NCBI GenBank assembly: GCA_965219165.1
Contig: CBDCMW010000002.1
Location: 868,001 to 932,000 of the forward strand
Origin: Aldehydirespirator sp965219165
Lineage (GTDB): Bacteria > Actinomycetota > Acidimicrobiia > Acidimicrobiales > Aldehydirespiratoraceae
Direction of reading: 5' to 3'
DNA: 64,000 nt
Made by a program: the position numbers and the translations under genes
In this document: one piece after another, positions 51,696-60,001 of the stretch
Layout of the letters: each line of letters starts with the position of its first letter
How positions within the stretch are numbered: position 1 is the stretch's first letter
The notes under the pieces: model-generated
The model's input: only the letters and a program-made list of their open reading frames with translations
Database searches by the model: none
Told to the model about the DNA's origin: nothing

Positions 51696-51885
51696 TCTAG
51701 GGCGACACCCCGGCCCGGCTCTCCACCGTCGACCCCGATACCAGCCCCGCGGTCACAACTGGAGTTCATCCGGCCACCTACATTGGAGCTGCGGAGGAGC
51801 TGCCCGCCGAGCCTCAGACACCGGCGAGCATTGGGAGCTAGCGGGTCAGCCAGTTGCTGCGGCCGATGTGCGAACATCGTCGGCG

Positions 51886-53010
51886 ATGATCACCCGGGCC
51901 CTGCAGTTCGAGTCGGGCGAGTGCGCCGTCGAGGTAGAGCCGACTCTTGGGCTGCCCGAGTCGGACTGGGTGTGGATCGACATCACCGCAGGGCCCGACG
52001 ATGTAGACGACCTCGCCGACCTCGCCGAGCAACTCGGGCTCGACGCGCTGTCCGTGCGCGACACGGTCGAGGACGTCGACCTGCCCAAGGTCGACGACTT
52101 CGGCACGTTCGTGCTGGTGGTCCTGCACGCCCTCGGCGAGGAGCGGATCGAGACCTACGAGCTCGACTGCTTCCTGTCCGAGCGCCGCCTCGTCACCATC
52201 CACGACCAGCGCTCGGCCCCGATCGACGCACTCTGGGACGGTGTTCGCACCCGACCCGAGCTGGCCAGCGGCGGCCCCGACGAGGCGCTGGCCCGGCTGG
52301 CCGACGTAGCCACCCGCCGGCTGATCTGCGTGCTGGACGTGTTCGACGACCGCAACGAGGAGCTGATCCAGCTCGCGCTGCGCGCCGACGCCGACTTCCT
52401 GCTCGAGGTCACCGCGGTCCGCGCCGATCTGGCCGCGCTGCGCCGAGCGGTCCACCCCCAGCGGGAGGCGCTCGACATCCTGCGGCACTCCACATCCCCG
52501 CTGGTCTCCGACGCCGGCCGCCGCCGGTTCTCCGACGTGTTCGACACCGCGGCGCGGGCCAGCCAGGGTGCCGACGGCGCCCGGGCCGCCCTGGCCGAGA
52601 CCCTCGACGCCTACCGGGGCGCCGAGGCCCGCCAGGCGACCGAGGTCACCAAGGTCCTCACCGTGTACGCGGCCATCATGCTGCCGCTGTCGCTGATCGC
52701 GGGCTTCTTCGGCATGAACTTCGTGGACCTGCCGCTCCTGAGCAACCGCGCCGGCTGGATCATGGTCACCGCGCTGATGGCCCTGGTGGCGCTGTTGTCG
52801 CTGGGCATGTTCGTGGCCCTGGGATGGACGCGCCGGCTGTCGGGCCGCACTGCGGGCGCGGTGCTCGGCCACGGACTGGTCGAGGCCGCCCGCGCCCCCG
52901 CGCAGCTCGTCGGAGCGGTCTTCGAGATCTCCACCATGCCGATGCGCTCGGTGGCGGGATCTGTCGCCGGGGCTCGTCGCACCAGATCCTCCGAGCCGGG
53001 GGACGACTAA
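51886..53010 (+). CDS. CorA-family magnesium/divalent cation channel
   Basis: About 374 residues: a large cytoplasmic alpha/beta funnel, a long helix (EVTAVRADLAALRRAVHPQR) and two C-terminal membrane helices with the pore signature GFFGMNF after LTVYAAIMLPLSLIA. The protein runs on after the second helix with an unusual basic/polar tail of some 50 residues. ATG 51886 has weak ribosome binding; an earlier ATG at 51868 is possible. It is followed directly by dispersed repeat copy 2. Confidence 0.92.
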   Translation: MITRALQFESGECAVEVEPTLGLPESDWVWIDITAGPDDVDDLADLAEQLGLDALSVRDTVEDVDLPKVDDFGTFVLVVLHALGEERIETYELDCFLSERRLVTIHDQRSAPIDALWDGVRTRPELASGGPDEALARLADVATRRLICVLDVFDDRNEELIQLALRADADFLLEVTAVRADLAALRRAVHPQREALDILRHSTSPLVSDAGRRRFSDVFDTAARASQGADGARAALAETLDAYRGAEARQATEVTKVLTVYAAIMLPLSLIAGFFGMNFVDLPLLSNRAGWIMVTALMALVALLSLGMFVALGWTRRLSGRTAGAVLGHGLVEAARAPAQLVGAVFEISTMPMRSVAGSVAGARRTRSSEPGDD

Positions 53011-53166
53011 GGGCGAGCGCAAATAGGTGGTGAGCGCCTCGCGGTGCGGCGTTGTGTTTCCCGCTCATGTTCGCTGCGCTCACGGGCCGCTCGGGCCACG
53101 GCCTCGCTGAGCGCCTGGCGACGTCGCCTAGTGATTCTCGCCTATTCGCTCGGCCTCTACGGGGCC
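53011..53166. repeat. Dispersed ~155-bp element, copy 2
   Basis: It begins GGGCGAGCGCAAATAGGTGG one base after the corA stop and ends CTATTCGCTCGGCC...GGGGCC. The arms form imperfect inverted repeats and the core matches 3,471-3,624. Both copies adjoin coding ends without disrupting them. The stretch 53,167-53,262 holds nothing else I can name. Confidence 0.8.
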
Positions 53167-53262
53167 ACCCGACGAAGTGTCGGCGAACGGGAGGGAACCC
53201 ACTAGCAGGACTCGCCGGGTCATGGTCCTTGCCTGCGGTGCCGCATCCCTGCCTCGGACGAG

Positions 53263-53652
53263 TCAGGGCTGGACGGCAGCACTGTTCGGCTGGCCCCGCA
53301 CGGTCACGGCTGCGAGCCAGGCCAGCAGGACCGCAGGGAAATAGTAGAGCCCGATGGAGAAGCCCCCCAGAAAGGCCAGCGCACTAAGGAGGACCGCGGC
53401 GCCGATCGCGACTCCCCGCCTCGAGAAGGCCAGCGGCATAGCCGACACGAGCACAGGCACCGCGAGCACGATGAGGACGCTGGCGCCTTCATGCTCGAGC
53501 AGCGACTCGCTGCCGGTCGTGCAGGTCTCAGGGCCACCCGCCACCGCCCCACACGATGCCGTCGAGTAGACCGGCACCACGGTCAGAACCGCACTGGTCG
53601 CCAACGTGGCGAGGAGAGTGAGCTGACTCCACCGACGGGCCAACGCTGCCAT
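53263..53652 (-). CDS. Small multi-span membrane protein
   Basis: A 129-residue protein from ATG 53652 with four hydrophobic stretches (LTLLATLATSAVLTVVPVYS; VLIVLAVPVLVSAMPLAF; VAIGAAVLLSALAFLGGFSI; FPAVLLAWLAAVTV). Two cysteines in the first outside loop (SCGAVAGGPETC) could form a disulfide. No family recognised. Divergent from the alcohol dehydrogenase gene. Confidence 0.6.
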   Translation of the reverse strand: MAALARRWSQLTLLATLATSAVLTVVPVYSTASCGAVAGGPETCTTGSESLLEHEGASVLIVLAVPVLVSAMPLAFSRRGVAIGAAVLLSALAFLGGFSIGLYYFPAVLLAWLAAVTVRGQPNSAAVQP

Positions 53653-53762
53653 CGCAGGCAACCTACCGGGATCGACGGCCGGCTGCCGCCGGCGGTTTGC
53701 GGGCCCTGCTCCGTCCCGGGGCTGATGAGGACTCCACAGCTGCGGATCGGCAGAATGGTGCC

Positions 53763-54701
53763 ATGAGGGCGGTCCGGTGCGTCGACGGTCGGGCGACCGT
53801 GGTGGATGTGGAGGCACCCTCCGGCGAGGGGGTCCGGGTCTCCACGGTGTCGGCCGGCGTGTGCGGATCGGACCTGCACATGCTGGAGCTGGGGTTCTTT
53901 GACCCGTTCACGATCGGACACGAGTTCGCGGGGTTCACCGACGACGGTCGGGCGGTGGCGGTGGAGCCGATCCGGGGCTGCGGGACGTGTGAGCTGTGCC
54001 GGGCCGGCGACTACAACCGCTGCACCGGGACGCTCTCCAACATCTGCGGCATCACTCGCGACGGCGGCATGGCCGACGAGGTGCTGGTGGCGCCGGAGAT
54101 GCTGGTGCCCCTGCCCTCGGGGGTGGAGGCCGGCGACGCCTGCCTGGTGGAGCCGCTGGCCGTCGCCGTTCACGGATTCCGGCTGGCGGGGCTGTACGGC
54201 GGCATGCGGGTGGCGGTGATCGGCGGCGGCAGCATCGGCCAGGCCGCGCTGGCGGTGGCCCGTCTGGCTGGCTGCGAGACTGCGCTGGCGGTTCGCCACG
54301 ACGCCCAGCGCGAGGCCGCGGACCGGCTGGGCGCGGTGCCGCTCACCGACCAGCCCTACGACATCGTCGTGGACGCGGCGGGCACGGCCTCCGCCTTGAC
54401 CGAGGTCGCGGCCCGCTGCCGGCCCGGTGGCACCATGCTGTTGCTGGCCGCCTACTGGGAGGGCCTGAAGCTGCCCTTCGCCGATGTCTTCATGAAGGAG
54501 CTCAAGGTGATCCCCTCGTCGATGTACGGACGCTCCGGCCCGGTCCGCGACATGGAGGCCGCCGCTGCGGTGCTGGCCGCCGTGCCCGAGATGGCCGATG
54601 CGGTGATCACCCACCGCTTCCCCCTCGACGCCGCCGAGGAGGCGTTCGCCACCGCCGCCGACCGGGCTGCCGGTGCCATCAAGGTCGTATTAGAGCCCTA
54701 G
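53763..54701 (+). CDS. Zinc-dependent alcohol dehydrogenase (medium-chain)
   Basis: A 312-residue MDR enzyme. Catalytic zinc ligands are in GVCGSDLHML and TIGHEFAGF, the structural zinc loop with four Cys is GCGTCELCRAGDYNRC, and the cofactor loop is RVAVIGGGSIGQAALAVARL. It is shorter than typical sorbitol or threonine dehydrogenases by some 30 residues. Oxidises a secondary alcohol or polyol; substrate unknown. A 185-bp piece of this gene is copied at 56,328-56,512. Confidence 0.88.
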   Translation: MRAVRCVDGRATVVDVEAPSGEGVRVSTVSAGVCGSDLHMLELGFFDPFTIGHEFAGFTDDGRAVAVEPIRGCGTCELCRAGDYNRCTGTLSNICGITRDGGMADEVLVAPEMLVPLPSGVEAGDACLVEPLAVAVHGFRLAGLYGGMRVAVIGGGSIGQAALAVARLAGCETALAVRHDAQREAADRLGAVPLTDQPYDIVVDAAGTASALTEVAARCRPGGTMLLLAAYWEGLKLPFADVFMKELKVIPSSMYGRSGPVRDMEAAAAVLAAVPEMADAVITHRFPLDAAEEAFATAADRAAGAIKVVLEP

Positions 54702-54719
54702 CCGCCGGCATCCCGGCCG

Positions 54720-54986
54720 TTAGCGGGCTGGATGGGGCGGCTCGCCGTCCGTGTCGGTCGCTTCGACGTTCAGGGGCATGCCGATGCCGAGATGGCCCTC
54801 GATGCGGGCCAGGCGCAGCCCGAACTCCGCGACAAGGTCGCGGAGCTTGTCGGTGGCCTCTCGCTGCTCCCGATTGGCCGTGTTGAAGTCGTCGCGGAAC
54901 CTGTCGATGCTGTGCTGCTGGTGCCAGACAATGCCCACAACGGCCAGCACCGGTGTGACCAGCTGGATCACGGTCACCGCGTCCAT
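54720..54986 (-). CDS. Small one-helix membrane protein, paralogue B
   Basis: An 88-residue protein: helix VIQLVTPVLAVVGIVWHQQ, a charged helical section (RFRDDFNTANREQREATDKL), RLARIEGHLGIGMP and a polar end. Same design as the 49,280-49,522 gene. The charged part is longer here and should form a short coiled coil. Role unknown. Confidence 0.65.
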   Translation of the reverse strand: MDAVTVIQLVTPVLAVVGIVWHQQHSIDRFRDDFNTANREQREATDKLRDLVAEFGLRLARIEGHLGIGMPLNVEATDTDGEPPHPAR

Positions 54987-55095
54987 GGGCCGATGCTAGC
55001 AGCGGTAATCTGTAATACAACTCAATAACATGATAATCCCTCGTCTCCCAGACCGCGGCTATCTATCCACAGCCTGAATGGATATCATCCACACT

Positions 55096-56319
55096 ATGGA
55101 TAACACTGTGCTGTCCCGGCTCGTGGGGCCGAGCCTTGAGGAGCGTCTCGGCGTGATGCCTGCGGTGGTGGTCACGGGCGCCCGCCAGACGGGCAAGAGC
55201 ACCCTCGTACGGGAGTTGACGCCCGGGCCGCGGCGCTACTTCTCCCTCGACGACCTCGATGTGGTGGACGCGGCCCGCCGCGATCCTGAGGTGCTGGTGG
55301 GCGGCAGCGAGCCGGTGACCCTGGACGAGGTTCAGCGCGAACCGCACCTGCTGCTGGTCGGTGAAGCGTGCCATCGACCGGCAGCGCCAGCCCGGCCGGT
55401 TCCTGCTCACCGGTTCGGCCAACCTGCTGCTCATGCGGCAGGTCTCGGAGTCGCTGGCCGGGCGGGCGAGCTACCTGACGCTGTGGCCGATGACCCGGAG
55501 GGAGCAGCGGGGCCTCGGGCGGGGCGGCATCTGGGAGGAGTTGCTGGAGGCTCCGGACGAGCAGTGGCCCGAACTGGTGGCCGCACAGCCCGACGAACCC
55601 GAGGACTGGCGGACCCTGGCCCGACGCGGCGGCCTGCCGTCGCCGGCTCTTCAACTTCGAACCGCCCGCGACCGCTCGATCTGGTTCGACGGATACGTGC
55701 GCACCTACATGGAGCGCGGCCTGCAAGATCTGTCGGCCATCGCGGCGCTGCCGGACTTCCGCCGTCTGATGCGGGCGGCGTGCCTGCGGATCGGCCAGAC
55801 CGTCAACCAGACGGGGCTCGGCCGCGACGTGGCCCTGCCCAGTCGACGGTGCACCGCTACCTGAACTTGCTGGAGATCTCGCATCTGCTGGTGCGCGTTC
55901 CTGCCTACTCGGTGAACCGAACCAAGCGACTCATCAAGTCGCCCAAGCTGTACTGGGGTGACACTGCCGCGGCGCTGCACCTCGCCCAGCAGGACGAGCC
56001 TTCGGGTGCCTGCCTCGAGAACCTGGTGCTTCAAGACCTTCTGGCCTGGCGAGACGCCCGGCTGGAGCGGGCGGAGATCCTCCACTGGCGCACCGCGGCC
56101 GGCGAGGAGGTGGACTTCGTGGTGGAGGCGGGCGACCGGCTGCTGCCTATGGAGGTCAAGGCGTCGCCTCGCCCGAGGCTGCGAGACGCCGCCCACCTGC
56201 GATCCTTCCGAGCTGAGTACGGTCCGAGGGTCCGGGCGGGCCTGCTGCTGCACGGCGGCGACACCACCGAATGGCTCGCGCCCGACGTGCTGGCCGCCCC
56301 ATGGTGGCGCGTCCTGTGA
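55096..56319 (+). pseudogene. AAA ATPase of the DUF4143 type, two compensating frameshifts
   Basis: The N-terminus (VVTGARQTGKSTLVRELTPG with Walker A; YFSLDDLDVVDAARRDPEVL; EPVTLDEVQREP with Walker B) is in one frame. Near 55,350 the frame changes to AIDRQRQPGRFLLTGSANLL and ARDRSIWFDGYVRTYMERGL. Near 55,840 it returns to the first (HRYLNLLEISHLLVRVPAYS; AAGEEVDFVVEAGDRLLPME), ending in a DUF4143/nuclease-like C-terminal part. Together they make a normal ~400-residue protein of the type common in mobile and TA-rich regions, but as read it is broken. Confidence 0.75.
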
Positions 56320-56327
56320 TCGCCTTC

Positions 56328-56512
56328 CCGGCTGGCGGGGCTGCACGGCGGCATGCGGGTGGCGGTGATCGGCGGCGGCAGCATCGGCTAGGCCGCGCTG
56401 GCGGTGGCCCGTCTGGCCGGCTGCGAGACTGCGGTGGCGGTTCGCCACGATGCGTAGCGCGAGGCCGCAGACCGCCTGGGTGCGGCCCCGCTCGCCGACC
56501 AGCTCTATGTAA
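56328..56512 (+). pseudogene. Duplicated fragment of the alcohol dehydrogenase gene
   Basis: About 185 bp is nearly identical to 54,177-54,358 (the Rossmann loop part), with several substitutions, including two that create TAG stops (GGCTAGGCC; CGTAGCGCG). It lacks both ends of the gene. Arisen by local duplication across the ATPase gene. The rest of the gap to 56,589 is AT-richer and carries no clear gene. Confidence 0.85.
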
Positions 56513-56589
56513 TGCTGCTCAATTACATATAAATTGTGGTTTGGCTCAGCGGGTATGCCTTGTGACCGGCTCGGCGAGCCACAAGGGCT

Positions 56590-56606
56590 GGTATCGGACT
56601 GATACC
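56590..56606. promoter_or_regulatory. Palindromic operator upstream of the Doc-type TA pair
   Basis: GGTATC (56590-56595), five bases, GATACC (56601-56606). The perfect 6-bp arms lie directly before the antitoxin start (56615), where an autorepressing antitoxin would bind. Confidence 0.55.
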
Positions 56607-56614
56607 ATGAAGGT

Positions 56615-56818
56615 ATGGCCATGACGCTGCGATTGACCGAGGAGGAGCACGAGGCGCTGCGTGCGCGGGCTTCTCTTGAAGGCGTCTCAATGCAGGAGGC
56701 GGCTCGGCGCGCGGTGCGCGAGTACGTCGTCTCGGGTGATCGCCGCGATCGCATCAACGCTGCGGCCGCTCTGGTAATGCGGCGCCATGGAGAAGCGTTG
56801 CGGCGGCTCGGTGAATGA
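56615..56818 (+). CDS. Ribbon-helix-helix-type antitoxin
   Basis: A 67-residue protein: the strand MAMTLRLTEEEHEALRARAS then LEGVSMQEAARRAVREYVVS fit a ribbon-helix-helix DNA-binding fold, followed by a basic helix that would meet the toxin. ATG 56615 or 56621. It overlaps the Doc-like gene by 4 bp. Likely an autorepressor through the operator just upstream. Confidence 0.85.
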   Translation: MAMTLRLTEEEHEALRARASLEGVSMQEAARRAVREYVVSGDRRDRINAAAALVMRRHGEALRRLGE

Positions 56819-57201
56819 GCAATGCGACTGAGTTCCTAGAGTCTGAAGACCTGGTCGAGCTAGCCCGCTTCCTGCTCGGAGATCCACCGCCGATCCGCGA
56901 CGCCGGACTGCTGGCCGCCGCAGCCGCTCGCCCCCAAGCGAGCGCCTTCGGTGCCGACGCTTATCCAGACATCTGGACCAAGGCCGCCGCCCTGCTTCAG
57001 TCGATCGTCGGCAACCACCCCCTCATCGACGGGAACAAACGGCTCGGCTGGCTCGCCACCGCAGTGTTCCTCGAACTCAACGGTGTGGGCATCGCCTCGG
57101 CTCCCAACGATGGCGTATACCGCTTGGTGATGCGGGTGGCCTCCGAGCCCCCCGAGGTCGAAGAAATAGGGCACTGGCTCCGCTCGCTCAGCGAGCTGTG
57201 A
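56815..57201 (+). CDS. doc: Doc-like Fic-fold toxin
   Basis: A 128-residue toxin. The Fic motif reads HPLIDGNKRLGWLATAVFLE, matching Doc-type HPFxDGNKR with Leu-Ile in place of Phe-x. Doc phosphorylates elongation factor Tu and halts translation. The length and helical pattern (FLLGDPPPIRDAGLLAAAAA; IWTKAAALLQSIVGNHP) are normal. Complete module with its antitoxin. Confidence 0.9.
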   Translation: MSNATEFLESEDLVELARFLLGDPPPIRDAGLLAAAAARPQASAFGADAYPDIWTKAAALLQSIVGNHPLIDGNKRLGWLATAVFLELNGVGIASAPNDGVYRLVMRVASEPPEVEEIGHWLRSLSEL

Positions 57202-57225
57202 TCCGGCTGCTTCTCTGCCTCTTGC

Positions 57226-58035
57226 CTACGAGACGCCTGCCAGCGCTGCGTCAGCGATGAGCGAGCGGTACTGCTCGGCTGCTTGACGCTGGCTTTCCAA
57301 GTCGTCCAGCACGCCTTCGTCTCTCAGGCGCACGAATGCCGGCATACCGGCGGCCGCCTTGTTGGCCACGCTGCGCCGGCAGCCCGCGATGACCTCGACC
57401 ACCATCTCCGCTAGGCGCGGGCCGTCGGACGGTGCCAGGCGGTAGCCGCCGGCCAGCGCGGCGACGCGGGCCGTCCGGTCCGGCGTCTCGGGCCATTCGT
57501 CGATCCACGGATCGTCGTCATCGCAGATGGGGGTGAACTGCCAGATGGCATGGCCGAGATCCCACAGCGGTTCGGACACCCAGATGCCATCCCAGTCGAT
57601 GAACGCCACGGCGTTCCCTTCACGGAAGACCGTGTTGCGGGGCGCAATGTCCCCGTGGCATACGATTCGCCCCTCAGCGAGCGCCTGGGGGCCCTCTTCG
57701 AACCCCGCGTGCGGGGCGAATCCCTCGACGCGGGAGTGGTACTCCCTCAGCAGCCGCCCCACCGACGCCAGCGCGCCCTCGTCGAGTTTCCATCCCTCGG
57801 TGTCGGTCGGAACCCATCCGTCGATCCACGTCAGCACGACTCCGCCATCGGGTTCGGCGCCCACCACGCGGGGAGCCCCTGCGAATCCGGACCGCTCCAG
57901 GTGCACCAGCAGCTGCCGCATCGCTTCGGTGTTGGCGGTGGCCGGACGGCGCACCGTGTCGCCGACTCGCACGAACTCGGTGACACGCCCGGCGATCACT
58001 TCCCCCTCGCCTGCCCCGACCTCACCGGCCTCCAT
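57226..58035 (-). CDS. Aminoglycoside-phosphotransferase-family kinase
   Basis: A 269-residue APH-fold protein with the catalytic loop VCHGDIAPRNTVF and the metal site AVAFIDWDGIW. The N-terminal lobe is abbreviated. Such proteins phosphorylate small molecules (aminoglycosides, homoserine, choline, others), so resistance should not be assumed. It stands alone between two TA modules and reads against both. Confidence 0.85.
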   Translation of the reverse strand: MEAGEVGAGEGEVIAGRVTEFVRVGDTVRRPATANTEAMRQLLVHLERSGFAGAPRVVGAEPDGGVVLTWIDGWVPTDTEGWKLDEGALASVGRLLREYHSRVEGFAPHAGFEEGPQALAEGRIVCHGDIAPRNTVFREGNAVAFIDWDGIWVSEPLWDLGHAIWQFTPICDDDDPWIDEWPETPDRTARVAALAGGYRLAPSDGPRLAEMVVEVIAGCRRSVANKAAAGMPAFVRLRDEGVLDDLESQRQAAEQYRSLIADAALAGVS

Positions 58036-58086
58036 GACTCTGAGCGTAATCGCAGGCGACGCGCCGGTGGCCCGGTATTACCCGGT

Positions 58087-58092
58087 TATACT
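58087..58092 (+). promoter_or_regulatory. Putative -10 element giving a leaderless antitoxin mRNA
   Basis: TATACT at 58087-58092 lies eight bases before GTG 58100, so transcription from it would begin at or next to the start codon. The related direct units CCCGGTATTA and CCCGGTTATA just upstream may be binding sites. No good -35 is visible. Confidence 0.45.
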
Positions 58093-58099
58093 TAGGGTC

Positions 58100-58333
58100 G
58101 TGAAGGTTGCAGTCTCCATTCCCGATCCCGTGTTCAATGCCGCCGAAGAGCTTGCCGCGCGCCGTCAGTGCTCGCGGTCCAGCCTCTACGTCCAGGCATT
58201 GGAGCGGCTGCTTGCCGAAGCGGACGGCGACGACGTAACCGCTCGCCTCGACGCGGTGTACGCCGAGGAGCCTTCCGGTCTTGATCCGGCCTTGCGGGAC
58301 GCCCAGGCTCGGGCGCTGGCCGAACCCTGGTGA
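58100..58333 (+). CDS. MazE-like ribbon-helix-helix antitoxin
   Basis: A 77-residue antitoxin: MKVAVSIPDPVFNAAEELAA is the DNA-binding strand and first helix, RRQCSRSSLYVQALERLLAE the second, and the acidic end (YAEEPSGLDPALRDAQARAL) should wrap MazF. GTG 58100 is probably the start. Overlap of 4 bp with the toxin. Confidence 0.88.
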   Translation: MKVAVSIPDPVFNAAEELAARRQCSRSSLYVQALERLLAEADGDDVTARLDAVYAEEPSGLDPALRDAQARALAEPW

Positions 58334-58683
58334 TCCGCCGCGGTGATATCCGCTGGGCTGACTTGCGCGAGCCGACGGGATCAGAACCTGGGCACAGGCG
58401 TCCGGTTCTGGTGGTGTCCAGCGACCGCTTCAACCGCAGCCGGATCGGGACCGTGCTCGCCGTGGCGATCACATCCAACCTCCGTCTTGCCGACGCGCCC
58501 GGCAACGTCGAGTTGGGCGCCGAAGAGTCGGGACTGGACCGCGACTCCGTGGTCAACGTCTCGCAGATCGTCACCATCGACAAGTCGGCGTTGTCCGATT
58601 GGGCCGGCACGGTCGACCCCGCAACCATGCGCCAGATCGAAGCCGGTATGGCCCTAGCCCTCGACCTGCCCACCACAGGCTAG
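58330..58683 (+). CDS. mazF: MazF-family endoribonuclease toxin (second copy)
   Basis: A 117-residue toxin: IRRGDIRWADLREPTGSEPG, then HRRPVLVVSSDRFNRSRIGT, VLAVAITSNLRLADAPGNV and DRDSVVNVSQIVTIDKSALS. It differs clearly from the 47,882 MazF, so the two are separate acquisitions and probably cut different RNA sites. Confidence 0.92.
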   Translation: MIRRGDIRWADLREPTGSEPGHRRPVLVVSSDRFNRSRIGTVLAVAITSNLRLADAPGNVELGAEESGLDRDSVVNVSQIVTIDKSALSDWAGTVDPATMRQIEAGMALALDLPTTG

Positions 58684-58728
58684 ATCCCATTGCAAGATCC
58701 CCACGCGCACCGGATGTTTGAAAAGGCG

Positions 58729-59904
58729 CTAGGGGCTTCCTTCGGCTACGGGCGGGAGGAAGGCCTTGATGATGAAGTGGTTGGCCATCCACCCCTTGTT
58801 GTGCCTGTGCACCAACCCGGCCTTCTGCAACCGGTTGAGGTCGCGGCTCAGGGTACGGGGGCCCTTCGTGGCGTATAGCCCAGCCAGTTCGGGGGTGAGC
58901 CTGGGAACTTCGTCCTTTGGCACGTCCCGGTCCGGTGGCATGGCGAGCACGAGCGTGCGTTGCCGGTCGCTCGCTGGACTTGGCGGGAACCAGTTCATTA
59001 CTTGATGGACGTAGTTGACCCACGTTACGTCCAATTGCTGTTGGCGTACTTCCTCGATCTGCTCCCGAAGCCCGTCTACGAGGCCCTGCGTCGCATAGGT
59101 CAAGAAGCTGACGGTCTTGCCAGACTGGCTCGCTTGCGCCAGCTCGAGGTAGTACTGGTCGCGGGTCAGGTTGTAGTGATTTGACAGTAGATGGGCAGCT
59201 GGCAGAGGAACCACGCCGCTTCTGGTGAGGATCAGGAACTCCAGCAGTCTTGCGGTGCGGCCGTTGCCGTCGCCGAAGGGGTGTATCCACGCAATATAGA
59301 GATGGGCGTAGGCCGCGCAGTCGGCGGCTAGCGCGAACCCGGTCTCAGGGTCGTTCGACTTGAAGACGTCACTCTCGAGCCATCCGGCGAGACGCTCCAG
59401 CAGGTACTCGCAATCCTCAGCTGGCGCGCCCCGATAGGCCGACACCACCACCGAGTAGTCCCGCACCTTGCCGGGCACCACGTGCGACCCGTGCTTGGTC
59501 CCGTCCAGTAGTCGACGGTTGAACTCACAGATCAGATCCTTAGTGATCCTGGGTGACTCGCCCTGCATCACTTGACCGTCGATCTCGTCCAGCGCGTCGA
59601 GCACGTTACGGACTTCCCGTTCCTGGTAGGCCCGAGACGGCGGAGCGCTGTACGTGCCGTCGCGGATCCCCGCTACCTGCTCCTCGGTGAGGGTGTTGCC
59701 CTCTATGGCCGTTGTCGCCTGTGCTCCCTTGACTAAGGCGAGCTCGTAGAGCCGGTCGGCCACATCGGGCTGAAGCGGAGCGCCGGCTAGGTGCTTGCAC
59801 TTCGAGCACGCCTCACCCAGCAGCATCCATGTCTTGGGTCCGAGGTCGTTGATGTCGGTGGCCTCGAATGTGATCCAAGGATGGGACTCCAGGTAGCGCC
59901 TCAT
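58729..59904 (-). CDS. Fic-family protein (probable AMP transferase)
   Basis: A 391-residue Fic protein. The catalytic motif is HPFGDGNGRTARLLEFLILT. The inhibitory helix motif TTAIEGN near residue 65 is N-terminal, so this is the self-inhibited class II type in which the Glu blocks ATP. A C-terminal winged-helix (GPRTLSRDLNRLQKAGLVHR) may bind DNA. Such enzymes AMPylate proteins. Target unknown. Confidence 0.93.
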   Translation of the reverse strand: MRRYLESHPWITFEATDINDLGPKTWMLLGEACSKCKHLAGAPLQPDVADRLYELALVKGAQATTAIEGNTLTEEQVAGIRDGTYSAPPSRAYQEREVRNVLDALDEIDGQVMQGESPRITKDLICEFNRRLLDGTKHGSHVVPGKVRDYSVVVSAYRGAPAEDCEYLLERLAGWLESDVFKSNDPETGFALAADCAAYAHLYIAWIHPFGDGNGRTARLLEFLILTRSGVVPLPAAHLLSNHYNLTRDQYYLELAQASQSGKTVSFLTYATQGLVDGLREQIEEVRQQQLDVTWVNYVHQVMNWFPPSPASDRQRTLVLAMPPDRDVPKDEVPRLTPELAGLYATKGPRTLSRDLNRLQKAGLVHRHNKGWMANHFIIKAFLPPVAEGSP

Positions 59905-60001
59905 GCCTAGAATCTACTAACTACCCCTTATTTTGTCCAACAGGATGTCCAATCGTCTGTCCAACTGCGTGCGCGCCTGTTGGCGCTCTCGACGTCGAGT
60001 C

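Noticed and set aside
55063..55434. A minus-strand open frame over the ATPase start
   Set aside because: It is antisense to the clear Walker A and B motifs.
57226..58035. Aminoglycoside resistance gene
   Set aside because: The APH fold alone does not show the substrate, and many such kinases act on metabolites, so no resistance call is made.
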